Assembly: GCA_964469555.1 (NCBI GenBank)
Contig: CAYYAQ010000001.1
Coordinates: 1-64,000, forward strand
Direction of reading: 5' to 3'
DNA length: 64,000 nucleotides
Source of the DNA: CAYYAQ01 sp964469555
GTDB lineage: Bacteria; Planctomycetota; UBA1135; UBA2386
Below the pieces are notes generated by a model, which saw only the letters and a program-made list of their open reading frames with translations, searched no databases and was not told where the DNA came from. Position 1 is the first letter of the stretch. Every line of letters begins with the position of its first letter. The translations under genes and the position numbers were made by a program. Shown here piece after piece: positions 43,498-52,541 of this stretch.

Positions 43498-43591
43498 GCG
43501 AGGGTCGGGCTAATCGGAGGGTCTGGCCGATCAGGACGGAGGACTGTCGCAAAACCTGTCCGGATCAGCGACCAGGAACCTGGGAAAACCT

Positions 43592-45151
43592 CTATTCGAA
43601 ACAGACCTTCGTGGCCCGAAACCCCAGGGATCGTGGATCGCCCCCCTTCATCGCAGGAGGAAGCTCGAAGTTCACACGAAGCGCGATCTCGATCTCCTGG
43701 TCCCGGGGGATCCGATCGGGCAGCGGAAAGTGGAAGGTCTGCCACTCCGTCGAGAGGCTGGAGCACCCGATCTGCAGCCCGTCGACCCGCACAGCGAGGA
43801 CCTGTTCGTCCCCGGGGATGCTGCCCGCGGCTTCGATGACGAGTTTCCGGTTCGAATCCTTCGGAGCGAACAGGCGCACCGTCGCCTCTCGCTCCGCCCA
43901 GCGGAATACGGAGGAGCCGTCGATCTCCTGGGGGTGCCACCCTCGGGCGAGACCCCGCTCGTCCACGCCCATCTCGATGCGCTTTCGCCGGTATTGCGGG
44001 TCCTGATGGACCTGCTCGAGGATGGCCAGGGTTTCGGACGCGGTGCGTTCCCACGTGAATGTGCCGGCTTGGGTGAGGCCTCGTGCGGCCAGATCCTCCT
44101 GCCGCTCGGGGCTCGACAAGATCTCTTCCATGTGCTTGCAGAGGTTCTCGTCGTCGAATGGGTCGTCGATGTAGGACACCGCGTCGCCGCCGACCTCGGG
44201 GATCGATGACACGCGGGATGTCACGACCGGAGTACCGCAGCTCATCGCTTCGATCACCGGCAGTCCGAAGCCCTCGTAGATCGTCGGGAAAACGAAGATG
44301 GTCGAAGCGTTGTAGAGCTGCACGAGCTCCTGGTCGGTGACGAATCCGGTGAAGTAGACCGAGTCCTTGAGTCCCCGTCGGTCGATCTCCTCGTACACGT
44401 CCGAGTTCTTCCAGCCCGATCCGCCCGCGATGATCAGGACCGGCTTGAACTTCCCGCGCGAGACCAACGCGTCGTACGCGCGGATCAGGGTCGCGAGGTT
44501 CTTGCGGGGTTCGACCGAACCCACGTAGAGGATGGTCTGGTCCGGTTCGCCGATGTCCTTCCGGATCCGGCCAGGCAACTGGCAACCGTGGATCTTCTGA
44601 AACATCGGGTCGGCCGCTTCGTGCGTGACGCTGATCCAGTCCGCGGGGACGCCCATCTTCTCTACCATCTCCTTCTTCGAGAAGTGAGAGACGGTCACCA
44701 TGTGGTCGGCATTCGACACGGCGCGGGCAAAGCTCACCTCGCAGTGGTCGACGTTCTCCTGCGTGCTGAACTCAGGGTGGACCCGGAACGAGATGTCGTG
44801 GTAGACGCAGACGAGGCGTTGGTAGTTTCGTTGCGGGACGCTGTGGAACGGGCTGAAGTACACGTCGGGCTCGCCGCCCATGATCTCGCCCTTGTCCGCG
44901 GCGCTGGCCTTCTCCCACAAGCGCTGGATGACCCGCTTGGGCACGCGCCGGCGGGCGATCTTGAAGTTGGCCTGTTGCGGGCAGAACGCGGCTTCGTAGT
45001 TCGGCGGAAAGCAGTCCCAGACGAACGGGTAGAGGAGAAATTCGTTCGTCTTGTCGACCCGCGCCATCGCCGCGACGAGCGAATGGGCGTACGAACCGAG
45101 TCCGGTCTTGGCCTCTGCGGTCCGGGACACGTCGATTCCGATGAGCATCAC
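43592..45151 (-). CDS. GT4 glycosyltransferase with extra C-terminal domain
   Basis: 519 residues from the ATG at 45151. Retaining GT-B enzyme: N-terminal IGIDVSRTAEAKTGLGSYAH (mannosyltransferase-like GT4 opening), YHDISFRVHPEFSTQ, then ILYVGSVEPRKNLATLIRAY and the EX7E motif in YEGFGLPVIEAMSCGTPVV at about residue 295. After the GT4 core (ending near 390) comes a roughly 120-residue beta-rich domain: GWHPQEIDG, FRWAEREATVRLFAP, VLAVRVDGLQIG, GDPRSLGFRATKV. The same domain ends the divergent GT2 protein (45243). Acts at the cytoplasmic face on surface glycans; sugar unknown. Confidence 0.9.
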   Translation of the reverse strand: MMLIGIDVSRTAEAKTGLGSYAHSLVAAMARVDKTNEFLLYPFVWDCFPPNYEAAFCPQQANFKIARRRVPKRVIQRLWEKASAADKGEIMGGEPDVYFSPFHSVPQRNYQRLVCVYHDISFRVHPEFSTQENVDHCEVSFARAVSNADHMVTVSHFSKKEMVEKMGVPADWISVTHEAADPMFQKIHGCQLPGRIRKDIGEPDQTILYVGSVEPRKNLATLIRAYDALVSRGKFKPVLIIAGGSGWKNSDVYEEIDRRGLKDSVYFTGFVTDQELVQLYNASTIFVFPTIYEGFGLPVIEAMSCGTPVVTSRVSSIPEVGGDAVSYIDDPFDDENLCKHMEEILSSPERQEDLAARGLTQAGTFTWERTASETLAILEQVHQDPQYRRKRIEMGVDERGLARGWHPQEIDGSSVFRWAEREATVRLFAPKDSNRKLVIEAAGSIPGDEQVLAVRVDGLQIGCSSLSTEWQTFHFPLPDRIPRDQEIEIALRVNFELPPAMKGGDPRSLGFRATKVCFE

Positions 45152-45242
45152 GGGAGAGTGTGCCCGCTCGCATGTGGAAAGCCAGCACAGACGCGGACAC
45201 CACGTGCTTGCCGCAGACGGCCGAGGTTGATATCAAGTGACG

Positions 45243-47384
45243 ATGAAACTCGCGCTGGTCTCCCCCCTGCCTCCCCTCGGGAGCCCTGCGGCGGGGCTGG
45301 TGGTGGACCTGTTGCCGCACCTGGGGGATCACGCGGAGCTTCGGCTATTGCCGCACGCGCCCGAGCAGGCTGACCGTGAGCGATTCGACTCGACGCCGAT
45401 CGATCCTTGCGCGGACCTGCCGCACCTGCTTGCGACGGGCGCCGTGGACCTGCCCGTGTATTTCGTCGCGGATGATCTGCTGCACGCACATCAAGTTCGG
45501 TTCGTCCGGGAGTTTCCGGGACTGCTCGTCCTTCTCACGCCCGGCGTGCACCGGATCCTCGCTGCATTGACCGAGGAGTCGGGTGATCTCGACGCCTATC
45601 GGGAGCTGTTGGTCGAAGAGCACGGCGAAACGGCGCGGGGCTGGCCGGAACGGTTTCTCTGGCGTTCGGATCGCGAACGCCTCCGTGACCGGTTGCCGCT
45701 GGCGGGTGTCTTGTGCCGGCGCAGCCTCGGCGTGTTGGCACCCTCGGGCGTCGCCGGTCTTCTGCGGGGCCGATGTGCAGACGTGCCGATCGATGACCTC
45801 CCATCGTTTGACGACCCCAGCGCGATCGCCGCGAAGATCCTCGAGATCGCGCGCCGCGTGATCGCGCGGCCCCGCGCGGTCACCGAGCTGCCCCAGCCGA
45901 GCTGGCCGTCGGTAGATGTCGTGATCGTGAGCTACAACAGCCGCCGTATCATCGCTCCCGCGCTGCGTTCCATCGTGGATCAGGACTATCCCAATCTCAC
46001 GTGCACGGTTGTCGACAGTGCTTCCACGGACGGGACGGCGCAACACGTTCGCGATGAGTTCCCGGAGGTCGACGTCGTCGCCTCACCGACGAACGTGGGG
46101 TTCTCTGGCGGCAACAACATCGCCTTCGCTCGCAGCAAGGCGAAGTACGTCGTGCTCTTCAACCAGGACGCGGTCGCGCGCAGGGACTTTGTCCGCGAGC
46201 TCGTGCGCGTCGCTGAGCGTGATGACAACGTCGGAGCCGTAGGTGCGAAGATGTTGATGATGCGATGTCCCACGATACTGAACTCGACGGGCGTCATCAT
46301 GAACGAGGGCGGGTTCGCCGTGGACCGATGCATCGGGGACAAGGACGTGGACCCCTCCCCGGTTCCCGACAGGGTGTTCGCCGCTTGTGGCGGCGCGAAG
46401 CTCGTGCGAACCGATCTGCTCCAGAAGCTCGGGGGCTTCGACCCTTCTTTCTTCATGTACTGCGAAGACGTCGACCTCTGCTGGCGGTTGCGCCTGGCGG
46501 GGAAGGAGATCCTGTACGCGCCGCTGGCGGTCGTGTACCACGACTGGCACGGGGATCTGGATGGCGACGCCGAGCCTCAGAGCAAGGAAGAGATCGATGC
46601 GAGGACGCGGCGTCGTCGAATGCTGTGCGAGCGCAACCGCATGCAGTGCGTGATCAAGAACTACTCGTTTGGAACGATGCTGCGCACTCTTCTTCGGCTG
46701 CGACGCTACGACAAGATCCGGTACCGACATCTCGATCATGCCATCGCCAACGGGATCGACGCCGACGCTGCAAGGCTCGCGCGAGGCGCGATCAAGGAAG
46801 CCAATCGCTGGTGCGTCTTGCACTTCTTCTCGATTCTCCGGCGGCGTTTCCGCAGCCGGGCATGCCGGCGGGTCTCGGACGAGGACGTGACGGCGTACAT
46901 CGATCCAGGCGTGGGCGAGCCACATCACGTCGGGGACCTCTTCATCGTGAACGATCGCCACTCCGCGCAGTCCACGGCGCGGCTGCAGATGGGACTAAAC
47001 GATCACCGGGCGCTCGGTTCCGGATGGCATCCCCTCGAACAGGTGCCGGGAGAGGAGTCGGGCGCTCGCTGGTGCAAAAGGCGCGCATGGCTCTACATCG
47101 ACGCCGAGACTCCGTCGAGGAAGCTGATGCTGCGACTCGGTCGTGGCGCGATCGAACCGAATCTGCACGTCAAAGTCGGCGCGCAGGATCTCGGTCGACA
47201 TTCCGTGGAACACGGAGACCTGCACGTCATCGAGATCGATCTCCCGATCGCGCAGGATCCCGCGAAGGCGATCGAGATCGAACTCCGATGTGACGCCTTC
47301 CGGCCGAGTGACATCGCAGACTCCGACGATCGGCGGGAATTGGGCGTGCGTGTCGCCGAGGTATGGCTAGAGTCGGGGTTTTGA
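45243..47384 (+). CDS. Large GT2 glycosyltransferase with N-terminal GT4-like and C-terminal accessory domains
   Basis: 713 residues from the ATG at 45243 (GTG 45237 also possible). Residues 1-215 resemble a GT4 N-terminal half (LALVSPLPPLGSPAAGLVVD). A rhamnosyltransferase-like GT-A domain follows: VDVVIVSYNSRRIIAPALRS, CTVVDSASTDGT, NVGFSGGNNIAFARSKAKYV, FNQDAV in the DxD position, GGFDPSFFMYCEDVDLCWRL. Residues about 590-713 carry the same accessory domain as the GT4 protein: LGSGWHPLEQ, ARWCKRRAWLYI, DDRRELGVRVAEVWL. Probably adds rhamnose or a similar sugar to O-antigen or exopolysaccharide. Its 3' end overlaps the phosphoesterase gene by 22 bases. Confidence 0.88.
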   Translation: MKLALVSPLPPLGSPAAGLVVDLLPHLGDHAELRLLPHAPEQADRERFDSTPIDPCADLPHLLATGAVDLPVYFVADDLLHAHQVRFVREFPGLLVLLTPGVHRILAALTEESGDLDAYRELLVEEHGETARGWPERFLWRSDRERLRDRLPLAGVLCRRSLGVLAPSGVAGLLRGRCADVPIDDLPSFDDPSAIAAKILEIARRVIARPRAVTELPQPSWPSVDVVIVSYNSRRIIAPALRSIVDQDYPNLTCTVVDSASTDGTAQHVRDEFPEVDVVASPTNVGFSGGNNIAFARSKAKYVVLFNQDAVARRDFVRELVRVAERDDNVGAVGAKMLMMRCPTILNSTGVIMNEGGFAVDRCIGDKDVDPSPVPDRVFAACGGAKLVRTDLLQKLGGFDPSFFMYCEDVDLCWRLRLAGKEILYAPLAVVYHDWHGDLDGDAEPQSKEEIDARTRRRRMLCERNRMQCVIKNYSFGTMLRTLLRLRRYDKIRYRHLDHAIANGIDADAARLARGAIKEANRWCVLHFFSILRRRFRSRACRRVSDEDVTAYIDPGVGEPHHVGDLFIVNDRHSAQSTARLQMGLNDHRALGSGWHPLEQVPGEESGARWCKRRAWLYIDAETPSRKLMLRLGRGAIEPNLHVKVGAQDLGRHSVEHGDLHVIEIDLPIAQDPAKAIEIELRCDAFRPSDIADSDDRRELGVRVAEVWLESGF

Positions 47385-48646
47385 GACGCAAGAAGACGAT
47401 CTTCGCGCTGACGCTCCTTCTCGCCGGAGTCGGTGGGTTGTGGATCGCGGGACCGCCGCCACTCGAGACCGGGGTCTACGTGCAACGGGTCACGACGGAT
47501 GGCGCGACGATCGCGAAGGTAGATGAGCACGCCCGCCGACTGACGGTGAGGATCTGGGCGGAAGGGGACGGGGCGAATCCGATCGTGGTGTCGGAGGACG
47601 CGGTCGTCGTCGAGCACGCGATCCGGGTGGACGGACTTCGTCAGGGGACGCGCTACGAGTTCGTGCTCGAAGCAGACGGCGTGCGGGTGGACGAAGGTAC
47701 GTTTCGCACCGCACCGGTCGGCGACGACGTGCCCGTACGCTTCGCCGCGGTGGGTGATTCTGGACAGTTGCCGTGGTGGTACAACATGCACCGCATGGGG
47801 TGGAGCCGGATCCGTCCCGCACTGGCGTGGACGTCCACGTCGCAGCAGTGGCACGTCGCCGAGTGGATCGACGCGCAGGACCTGCACTTCTTCGTGCACC
47901 TCGGGGACATCGTCTACTGGCGTCAGTTGCGGGACGCGCACGAGGAAGCGTTTTTCCGCCCGTTCGCGGCGATGTTGCGGGACACGCCGCTCTACGCGTT
48001 GATAGGCAACCACGACGTGCCGCGAGACGGTGGGCCGCCGCCGTTCGAGAATCTGTTCCACAACCCGTCGCCGAAGGGTGTTGGTCGACCCAATCGCAAC
48101 TTCACGGCAGCCTGGGGTTCCGTGCGGCTCATCGGGCTCGACGTAGTCGATCCGGACTGGGAGAAGGGTCCGGTTCGCGGGTGGTTGGAGAAGACACTCT
48201 CGGCGGCGACCGAACCCTGGATCGTCGTCGCGACACACACGCCGTGCTTCACGGCGTACCAGAAACGGACGGAGGCTCCCGCGCTTCGCGATGTGCTGTA
48301 TCCGTTGCTCGCGAAGCACGGTGTCGACCTCGTGATGTCCGGTGACGATCATCACTTTGTCCGCTTCAAGCCCTCATCGCCGGACGGCCCGATCCAGGTC
48401 GTCGTCGGCGCAGGAGGCAAGAGTCTCTACGAAGTAAAGCAGCATGACACGCGGGTGGCTGCGAGTGCGAGCACGTGGAGCTTCCTGTTCGTGGAGGCTG
48501 CAGGGATGCGGTTGGATGTTCGGGTGATGGGTGCAGCGGGAGACGAATCTCTCCTGGACGGATTCACGATCGATCGGACGAAAGGAGCACTTCCCACGAC
48601 GATCAGTGCCGGTCGTCGTGCGCGCATCGAGAGGCTCCGGAAGTGA
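47363..48646 (+). CDS. Membrane-anchored metallophosphoesterase, paralog 1
   Basis: 427 residues from the ATG at 47363 inside the GT2 gene (a TTG at 47381 is a possible alternative). One N-terminal transmembrane helix (IFALTLLLAGVGGLWIAG), a fibronectin-III-like purple-acid-phosphatase N-domain (ETGVYVQRVTTDGATI, RYEFVLEADGVRVDEG), then calcineurin-like metal motifs: AAVGDSG (about 129), HLGDIVYW (179), GNHDVP (214), THTPCF (291) and GDDHHF (327). Acts in the periplasm or on the membrane surface on a phosphoester, possibly a lipid or glycan phosphate. Immediately followed by its paralog. Confidence 0.87.
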   Translation: MARVGVLRRKKTIFALTLLLAGVGGLWIAGPPPLETGVYVQRVTTDGATIAKVDEHARRLTVRIWAEGDGANPIVVSEDAVVVEHAIRVDGLRQGTRYEFVLEADGVRVDEGTFRTAPVGDDVPVRFAAVGDSGQLPWWYNMHRMGWSRIRPALAWTSTSQQWHVAEWIDAQDLHFFVHLGDIVYWRQLRDAHEEAFFRPFAAMLRDTPLYALIGNHDVPRDGGPPPFENLFHNPSPKGVGRPNRNFTAAWGSVRLIGLDVVDPDWEKGPVRGWLEKTLSAATEPWIVVATHTPCFTAYQKRTEAPALRDVLYPLLAKHGVDLVMSGDDHHFVRFKPSSPDGPIQVVVGAGGKSLYEVKQHDTRVAASASTWSFLFVEAAGMRLDVRVMGAAGDESLLDGFTIDRTKGALPTTISAGRRARIERLRK

Positions 48647-49824
48647 AGCTAGCTCGCCGAATCGTGCTGGTCGTCCTGGGCTTCTTGCTTCTCACGTTTG
48701 TCAGCCTGTGGATCGCTGGACCGACTCCGGTGTCCTTGGGCCCGTACGTGCAGAACGTCACTTCCACCTCCGCGGACATCTGTTGGTTCGACGAGGTGCC
48801 GCGGCCCATCGAGGTGACCGTGGTCGGGCTGAAACCAGTCAAGATCCATGAGAGGTCGGATGACGCGAAATCGGCCCACCGCGTGCGCTTCGACGGATTC
48901 GAACCGGGCACGTCGTACCACTACGAAGTCAACTCAGCGGACGGTGAGGCACTCGGCAAGGGTTCGTTCACTACGCCGCCCGTCGACCGCGCGAAGTCCT
49001 TCACGTTCACCGCCGTCGGAGACTCGGGAAAGGTGCCGCGCTGGTTGAAGATGCGCGACTTCGGGTGGGAACGGCTCCGAGGCGTCTTCCCGCGGACGGC
49101 GCAGTGGGATGTCGGCGAGTGGATGGCGGTGAAGAATCCGGACCTCTTCGTGCACCTCGGCGACATCATCTACTCCCACGACCAGCTGCCTGCCTACAAG
49201 GAGGCGTTCTTCCGACCGTTCGAAGCCGTGCTCAGCCACACCACGTTGGTGGCGACCCTGGGGAATCACGACATGCACACGTGGGAGCACCCGGAGTTCT
49301 TTCGGGTGTTCCACACGCCGAAGCCGCTGGACCCGAAGCAGAAGTACAAGGACTTCTCACACACGTTCACCTGGGGCTCGGTGCGCTTCCTCGTGCTCGA
49401 CGCGTTTTGGCAGACGTGGGAGCCTGGCTCCGAGATGCGCCAGTGGCTCGAGGAGATTCTGGGCGCGAAGAGCCATCCGCGGACGATCGTGATCATGCAC
49501 ACTCCCGCGTATTCGGACGAGGCGGGACTCGCCGAGAACGAGTTGCTCCAGAAGAGGCTGTGGCCGTTGTTCGTGCAGGCGAAGGTCGCCCTCGTCATCT
49601 CGGGCGATTCGCACAGCTACCAGCGCTTCAAACCGATCGGCGGCGTGACCCAGGTCGTGGTCGGCACCGGGGGCAAGAGTATTCGACCGGTAGCGGCGCG
49701 CCGGCTCGCGCACAAGGAGGAGCGATTCGGATTCCTGCTGGTGAAGGTGACCGGGACGCGGATCGAAGGCGAGTTCTGGGCGAGCGGCGAGACGCCTCTC
49801 GATCGGTTCGACATCCCCGAGTAG
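48643..49824 (+). CDS. Membrane-anchored metallophosphoesterase, paralog 2
   Basis: 393 residues from a GTG at 48643 overlapping the preceding stop (GTGA). Same plan as paralog 1: transmembrane helix (VLVVLGFLLLTFVSLWIAG), FN3-like domain (LGPYVQNVTSTSADICWFD, SYHYEVNSADGEALGKGSF), then AVGDSG (about 124), HLGDIIYS (171), GNHDMH (207), MHTPAY (285) and GDSHSY (321). Shared WIAGP and GDxxxFVHLGDI context shows recent common origin. Convergent with the remnant at 49830, 5 bases away. Confidence 0.87.
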   Translation: MKLARRIVLVVLGFLLLTFVSLWIAGPTPVSLGPYVQNVTSTSADICWFDEVPRPIEVTVVGLKPVKIHERSDDAKSAHRVRFDGFEPGTSYHYEVNSADGEALGKGSFTTPPVDRAKSFTFTAVGDSGKVPRWLKMRDFGWERLRGVFPRTAQWDVGEWMAVKNPDLFVHLGDIIYSHDQLPAYKEAFFRPFEAVLSHTTLVATLGNHDMHTWEHPEFFRVFHTPKPLDPKQKYKDFSHTFTWGSVRFLVLDAFWQTWEPGSEMRQWLEEILGAKSHPRTIVIMHTPAYSDEAGLAENELLQKRLWPLFVQAKVALVISGDSHSYQRFKPIGGVTQVVVGTGGKSIRPVAARRLAHKEERFGFLLVKVTGTRIEGEFWASGETPLDRFDIPE

Positions 49825-49829
49825 GGAAT

Positions 49830-50305
49830 CTACTTCTTCTCGAACGTAGCGGTGAACCCCACGACGGGGTCGTCGGTGCTGATGGTCGAGTGCACCACCG
49901 CGCGCTGGATCGAACCGTCCGCGGCGAGGTGCATGACGGTGCGCATGTTCGTGGGCTGCCCCTGGTAGATGTCCGACCACGTCGACACGAACTTCCCTTC
50001 CGTCGCGATCGAGTTGACATCCATCATCGGCGCGCTCCGGACTGGCAGCACCTTCCCCGTCACGCGGTACGTACCCGCCATCGTACGGATCTTCAGGGGC
50101 TTCGTGTTCGGCATGAACACGGCCACCGTCTCGATGCGTGGTAGCCGCGAAGCATCAGCACGCCGGGTCCATTGTCGCCCGGGAACTCGATCACGATGTC
50201 CTCTTGCACGAAGTGACCGCCGAGCACGCGGCGCGTGTGGGTGCGTCCGGTCCATGGCATCGCCTCGCCAACGAGAGTGCGGGCAGCAATTGCATGGTGG
50301 TCTCC
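49830..50305 (-). pseudogene. Frameshifted small gene (DUF1579-like remnant)
   Basis: The 3' part (49830-50114, 94 codons) reads MPNTKPLKIRTMAGTYRVTG, FVSTWSDIYQGQPTNMRTVM, HSTISTDDPVVGFTATFEKK. The 5' part is in another frame, directly after the kelch stop at 50306: TLVGEAMPWTGRTHTRRVLG, HFVQEDIVIEFPGDNGPGVL, MLRGYHAS. The join is at about 50138-50150 and needs a one-base shift. The pattern (TRRVLGGHFVQE, then a GY segment) resembles DUF1579 proteins, but the expected N-terminal segment is missing. Either a decayed gene or sequence error; probably once cotranscribed with the kelch gene. Confidence 0.55.
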
Positions 50306-51664
50306 CTACTTCGCGCCGATCAGTCCTTCGAGGCTGTTCGACACCGTCGTATTTCCCTTGTTCGACTTGTAGTCGATGTTCGCGGTCTGGCAGTAGAACT
50401 TCACTCCGATCAACGGGATGTGCGGCGGAACGGGCAGCGCGCCCGTCCCGACGCCACCGGTCACCGTCATCAACTGCAGGATGCGTGGCTCTACCCGGAG
50501 GTAGCACCCGGGCATTCCGGCGCTGCTCAGGTCCGCGGGCAGCTTGACGTTCAACCAGTCCGTATTGGAGAGTCCGATCATCATGATGCAGGGGCCGGAC
50601 GTGACGACGTTCGTCACCCGCAACGGCAGAACCTCCCCGAACCACGGCAGTCCGATAGCCGTCAGCGCGGGCGTGCCGACACTGCCCGCGCAGCCCGCGC
50701 CGAAATTGCGGACGCTCGGTCTTGCGCTGGTCTTGTATTCCCACGTGCCGGCGAGCGTGCTGCTCCCACCGAACATGATCATGCGCGCCCCGATGAAGTC
50801 GTAGACCATGTCGTGGTCACGGCGGTTCGGGGGCATCGTCTTTGGCGCGCGCTTGAGCCATGTCGAGCCGTTCCACTCCCACAAGTCGCTGTTCGCGCCG
50901 AAGAGAACGACGCGGTTGCGGTAGAGGTCGGTCGTCAACGTCACGTCGTAACGCGCTGGGGGGCTCGCCGCTGGCTTGAGGAGTTTCCAGTCCGTGCCGT
51001 CGAACAGCCACGTGTCGTTCGGCAGGTTGGGATAGCCGCTGAAGACGATGATTCCCTTGGTCACGGGGTCGTACGCCGCGCAGTGCGCGATCCGCACCGT
51101 CGGAGACGTATTGGTGCTGTGCCTCGCCCAGTTCTTGCCGTCCCAGTCCCAGGTGTCGTTGAGGTAGGTACTGGAGCCGGCGTTGCCGCCGAACATCACG
51201 ACGCGGCTGCGCTTGACGTCCCAAGTCAGTGTGTGCGACTTGCGCGCCGTGGGAACCGTCGTCGGCTTGATCTGCAGCCAGGTCTTGCCATCGTACTCCC
51301 AGGTGTCGGACTTGATCGTCCCGTTGGCGTCGCCACCGAAGAGCACGGTGCGCCCCCGTGCCAGATCGTACGCGAGGACGTGGCCGTCGCGTCCCGGCGG
51401 AGAGGCGGTCGGCGCCATCTTCGTCCAGGTCTTGCCGTCGTATTCCCACGTGTCGGCGAGCGACCGGGACGTGCTGTCCCAGCCGCCGAACATCACGACG
51501 CGATTGCGGATGATGTCGAACGTCATCGCGTGACCGAAGCGCGGGGTCGGACTCGCCGTCGGCTTGAGCAGCGTCCAGTTCGCCTGGCAGCGAAGGTCGG
51601 TTTGGGGGGCGAGGAACGCCGCGGCGAGCAGGGTTGCGGACACGGGGCGGGTGAGGATGCGCAT
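50306..51664 (-). CDS. Secreted kelch-repeat protein with C-terminal Cys module
   Basis: 452 residues from the ATG at 51664. Signal peptide (MRILTRPVSATLLAAAFLAP). Six kelch-type blades with the repeated form RxGHAMTFDxxRxRVVMFGG...DTWEYDGKTW (for example RVVMFGGWDSTSRSLADTWE, RTVLFGGDANGTIKSDTWEY, RVVMFGGNAGSSTYLNDTWD). Residues about 340-452 form a C-terminal beta-module with FGAGCAGSVGTPAL, IMMIGLSNTDWLNVKLP, GMPGCYLRVEPRI and a terminal VSNSLEGLIG. This module also ends the two Cys/His secreted proteins. A binding function is likely; ligand unknown. Confidence 0.85.
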   Translation of the reverse strand: MRILTRPVSATLLAAAFLAPQTDLRCQANWTLLKPTASPTPRFGHAMTFDIIRNRVVMFGGWDSTSRSLADTWEYDGKTWTKMAPTASPPGRDGHVLAYDLARGRTVLFGGDANGTIKSDTWEYDGKTWLQIKPTTVPTARKSHTLTWDVKRSRVVMFGGNAGSSTYLNDTWDWDGKNWARHSTNTSPTVRIAHCAAYDPVTKGIIVFSGYPNLPNDTWLFDGTDWKLLKPAASPPARYDVTLTTDLYRNRVVLFGANSDLWEWNGSTWLKRAPKTMPPNRRDHDMVYDFIGARMIMFGGSSTLAGTWEYKTSARPSVRNFGAGCAGSVGTPALTAIGLPWFGEVLPLRVTNVVTSGPCIMMIGLSNTDWLNVKLPADLSSAGMPGCYLRVEPRILQLMTVTGGVGTGALPVPPHIPLIGVKFYCQTANIDYKSNKGNTTVSNSLEGLIGAK

Positions 51665-51788
51665 GGTCGCGGCACTATAGGGCAAGTTCGGGTCGCCGAA
51701 GATGGGCACGAGAAGGTTCTGGGGCTGATCCTGGACCGGCGGTATGGTCACGAGCTGGTGCCCGCGCAAGGCGTGACTTGTCAGCGAG

Positions 51789-52541
51789 ATGAGTGCAACA
51801 AACGGTCAGACATTGGATCCGGAACTTCGGTTTTCCCTCGTCGTTCCCATCCACAACGAGGTAGAGAACATCGACAGCCTGCTCGACGAGATCGAGACGG
51901 TGCTGGCGCCGGTCGGCCCGTTCGAGGTGCTGTTGATGGACGACGCGTCCTCCGACGGAAGCCGCAAGGCGATGGACGCGTGGAAGCGTGAGCACGACGC
52001 AGATTGGCTGCGCATCCTGTGCCTGGACAAGCAGTCCGGCCAGAGCGGTGCGCTGCTCGCCGGACTCGAGAAGACCCGCGCCAACCTGGTGTGCACGATG
52101 GACGGGGACATGCAGAACGACCCCAGGGATCTCATCTTGATGCTCGAAGCGCTGCAGGACAAGGACGTGGCCGGCGTGACCGGCGTCCGCGCAAACCGCA
52201 AGGACACGTTCGTCCGCCGCGTGAGTTCGCGGATCGGCAACTTCGTGCGCAACACGGTCACCAGCGACCAGGTCACGGACTCCGCCTGCGGCATCAAGAT
52301 GTTCCGCCGCGACTACTGGCTGATGGTGCCGCGGTTCAACGGCATGCACCGGTTCATGCCGACGCTGGTGCGGTACACCGGAGGCAACGTCCTCGAGATT
52401 CCGGTCAACCACCGGCCGCGGGTGGCGGGGAAGGCGAAGTACGGCATCGGCAACCGCGCGATGCGTGGGTTCAAGGATTGTCTCGCGGTGCGTTGGTACC
52501 GCAGCCGGTTGTTGCAATACCGGGTCAAGGAGGAGCGCTGA
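51789..52541 (+). CDS. GT2 dolichyl/undecaprenyl-phosphate sugar transferase-like
   Basis: 250 residues from the ATG at 51789. GT-A fold of the DPM1/ArnC type: FSLVVPIHNEVENIDSLLDE, LLMDDASSDGSRKAMD, CLDKQSGQSGALLAGLEKTR, TMDGDMQNDPRDLILMLEAL (DxD), DSACGIKMFRRDYWLMV, VNHRPRVAGKAKYGIGNRAM. No C-terminal membrane helices, so it resembles the soluble DPM1 form. Expected to charge undecaprenyl phosphate with a sugar that the GT39 enzyme downstream can use. First gene of a run whose members touch each other. Confidence 0.92.
   Translation: MSATNGQTLDPELRFSLVVPIHNEVENIDSLLDEIETVLAPVGPFEVLLMDDASSDGSRKAMDAWKREHDADWLRILCLDKQSGQSGALLAGLEKTRANLVCTMDGDMQNDPRDLILMLEALQDKDVAGVTGVRANRKDTFVRRVSSRIGNFVRNTVTSDQVTDSACGIKMFRRDYWLMVPRFNGMHRFMPTLVRYTGGNVLEIPVNHRPRVAGKAKYGIGNRAMRGFKDCLAVRWYRSRLLQYRVKEER

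Noticed and set aside
50138..51991. Plus-strand open frame of about 617 codons
   Set aside because: Antisense to the second kelch gene; composition is repetitive Val/Arg/Gly produced by the kelch repeats read backwards.
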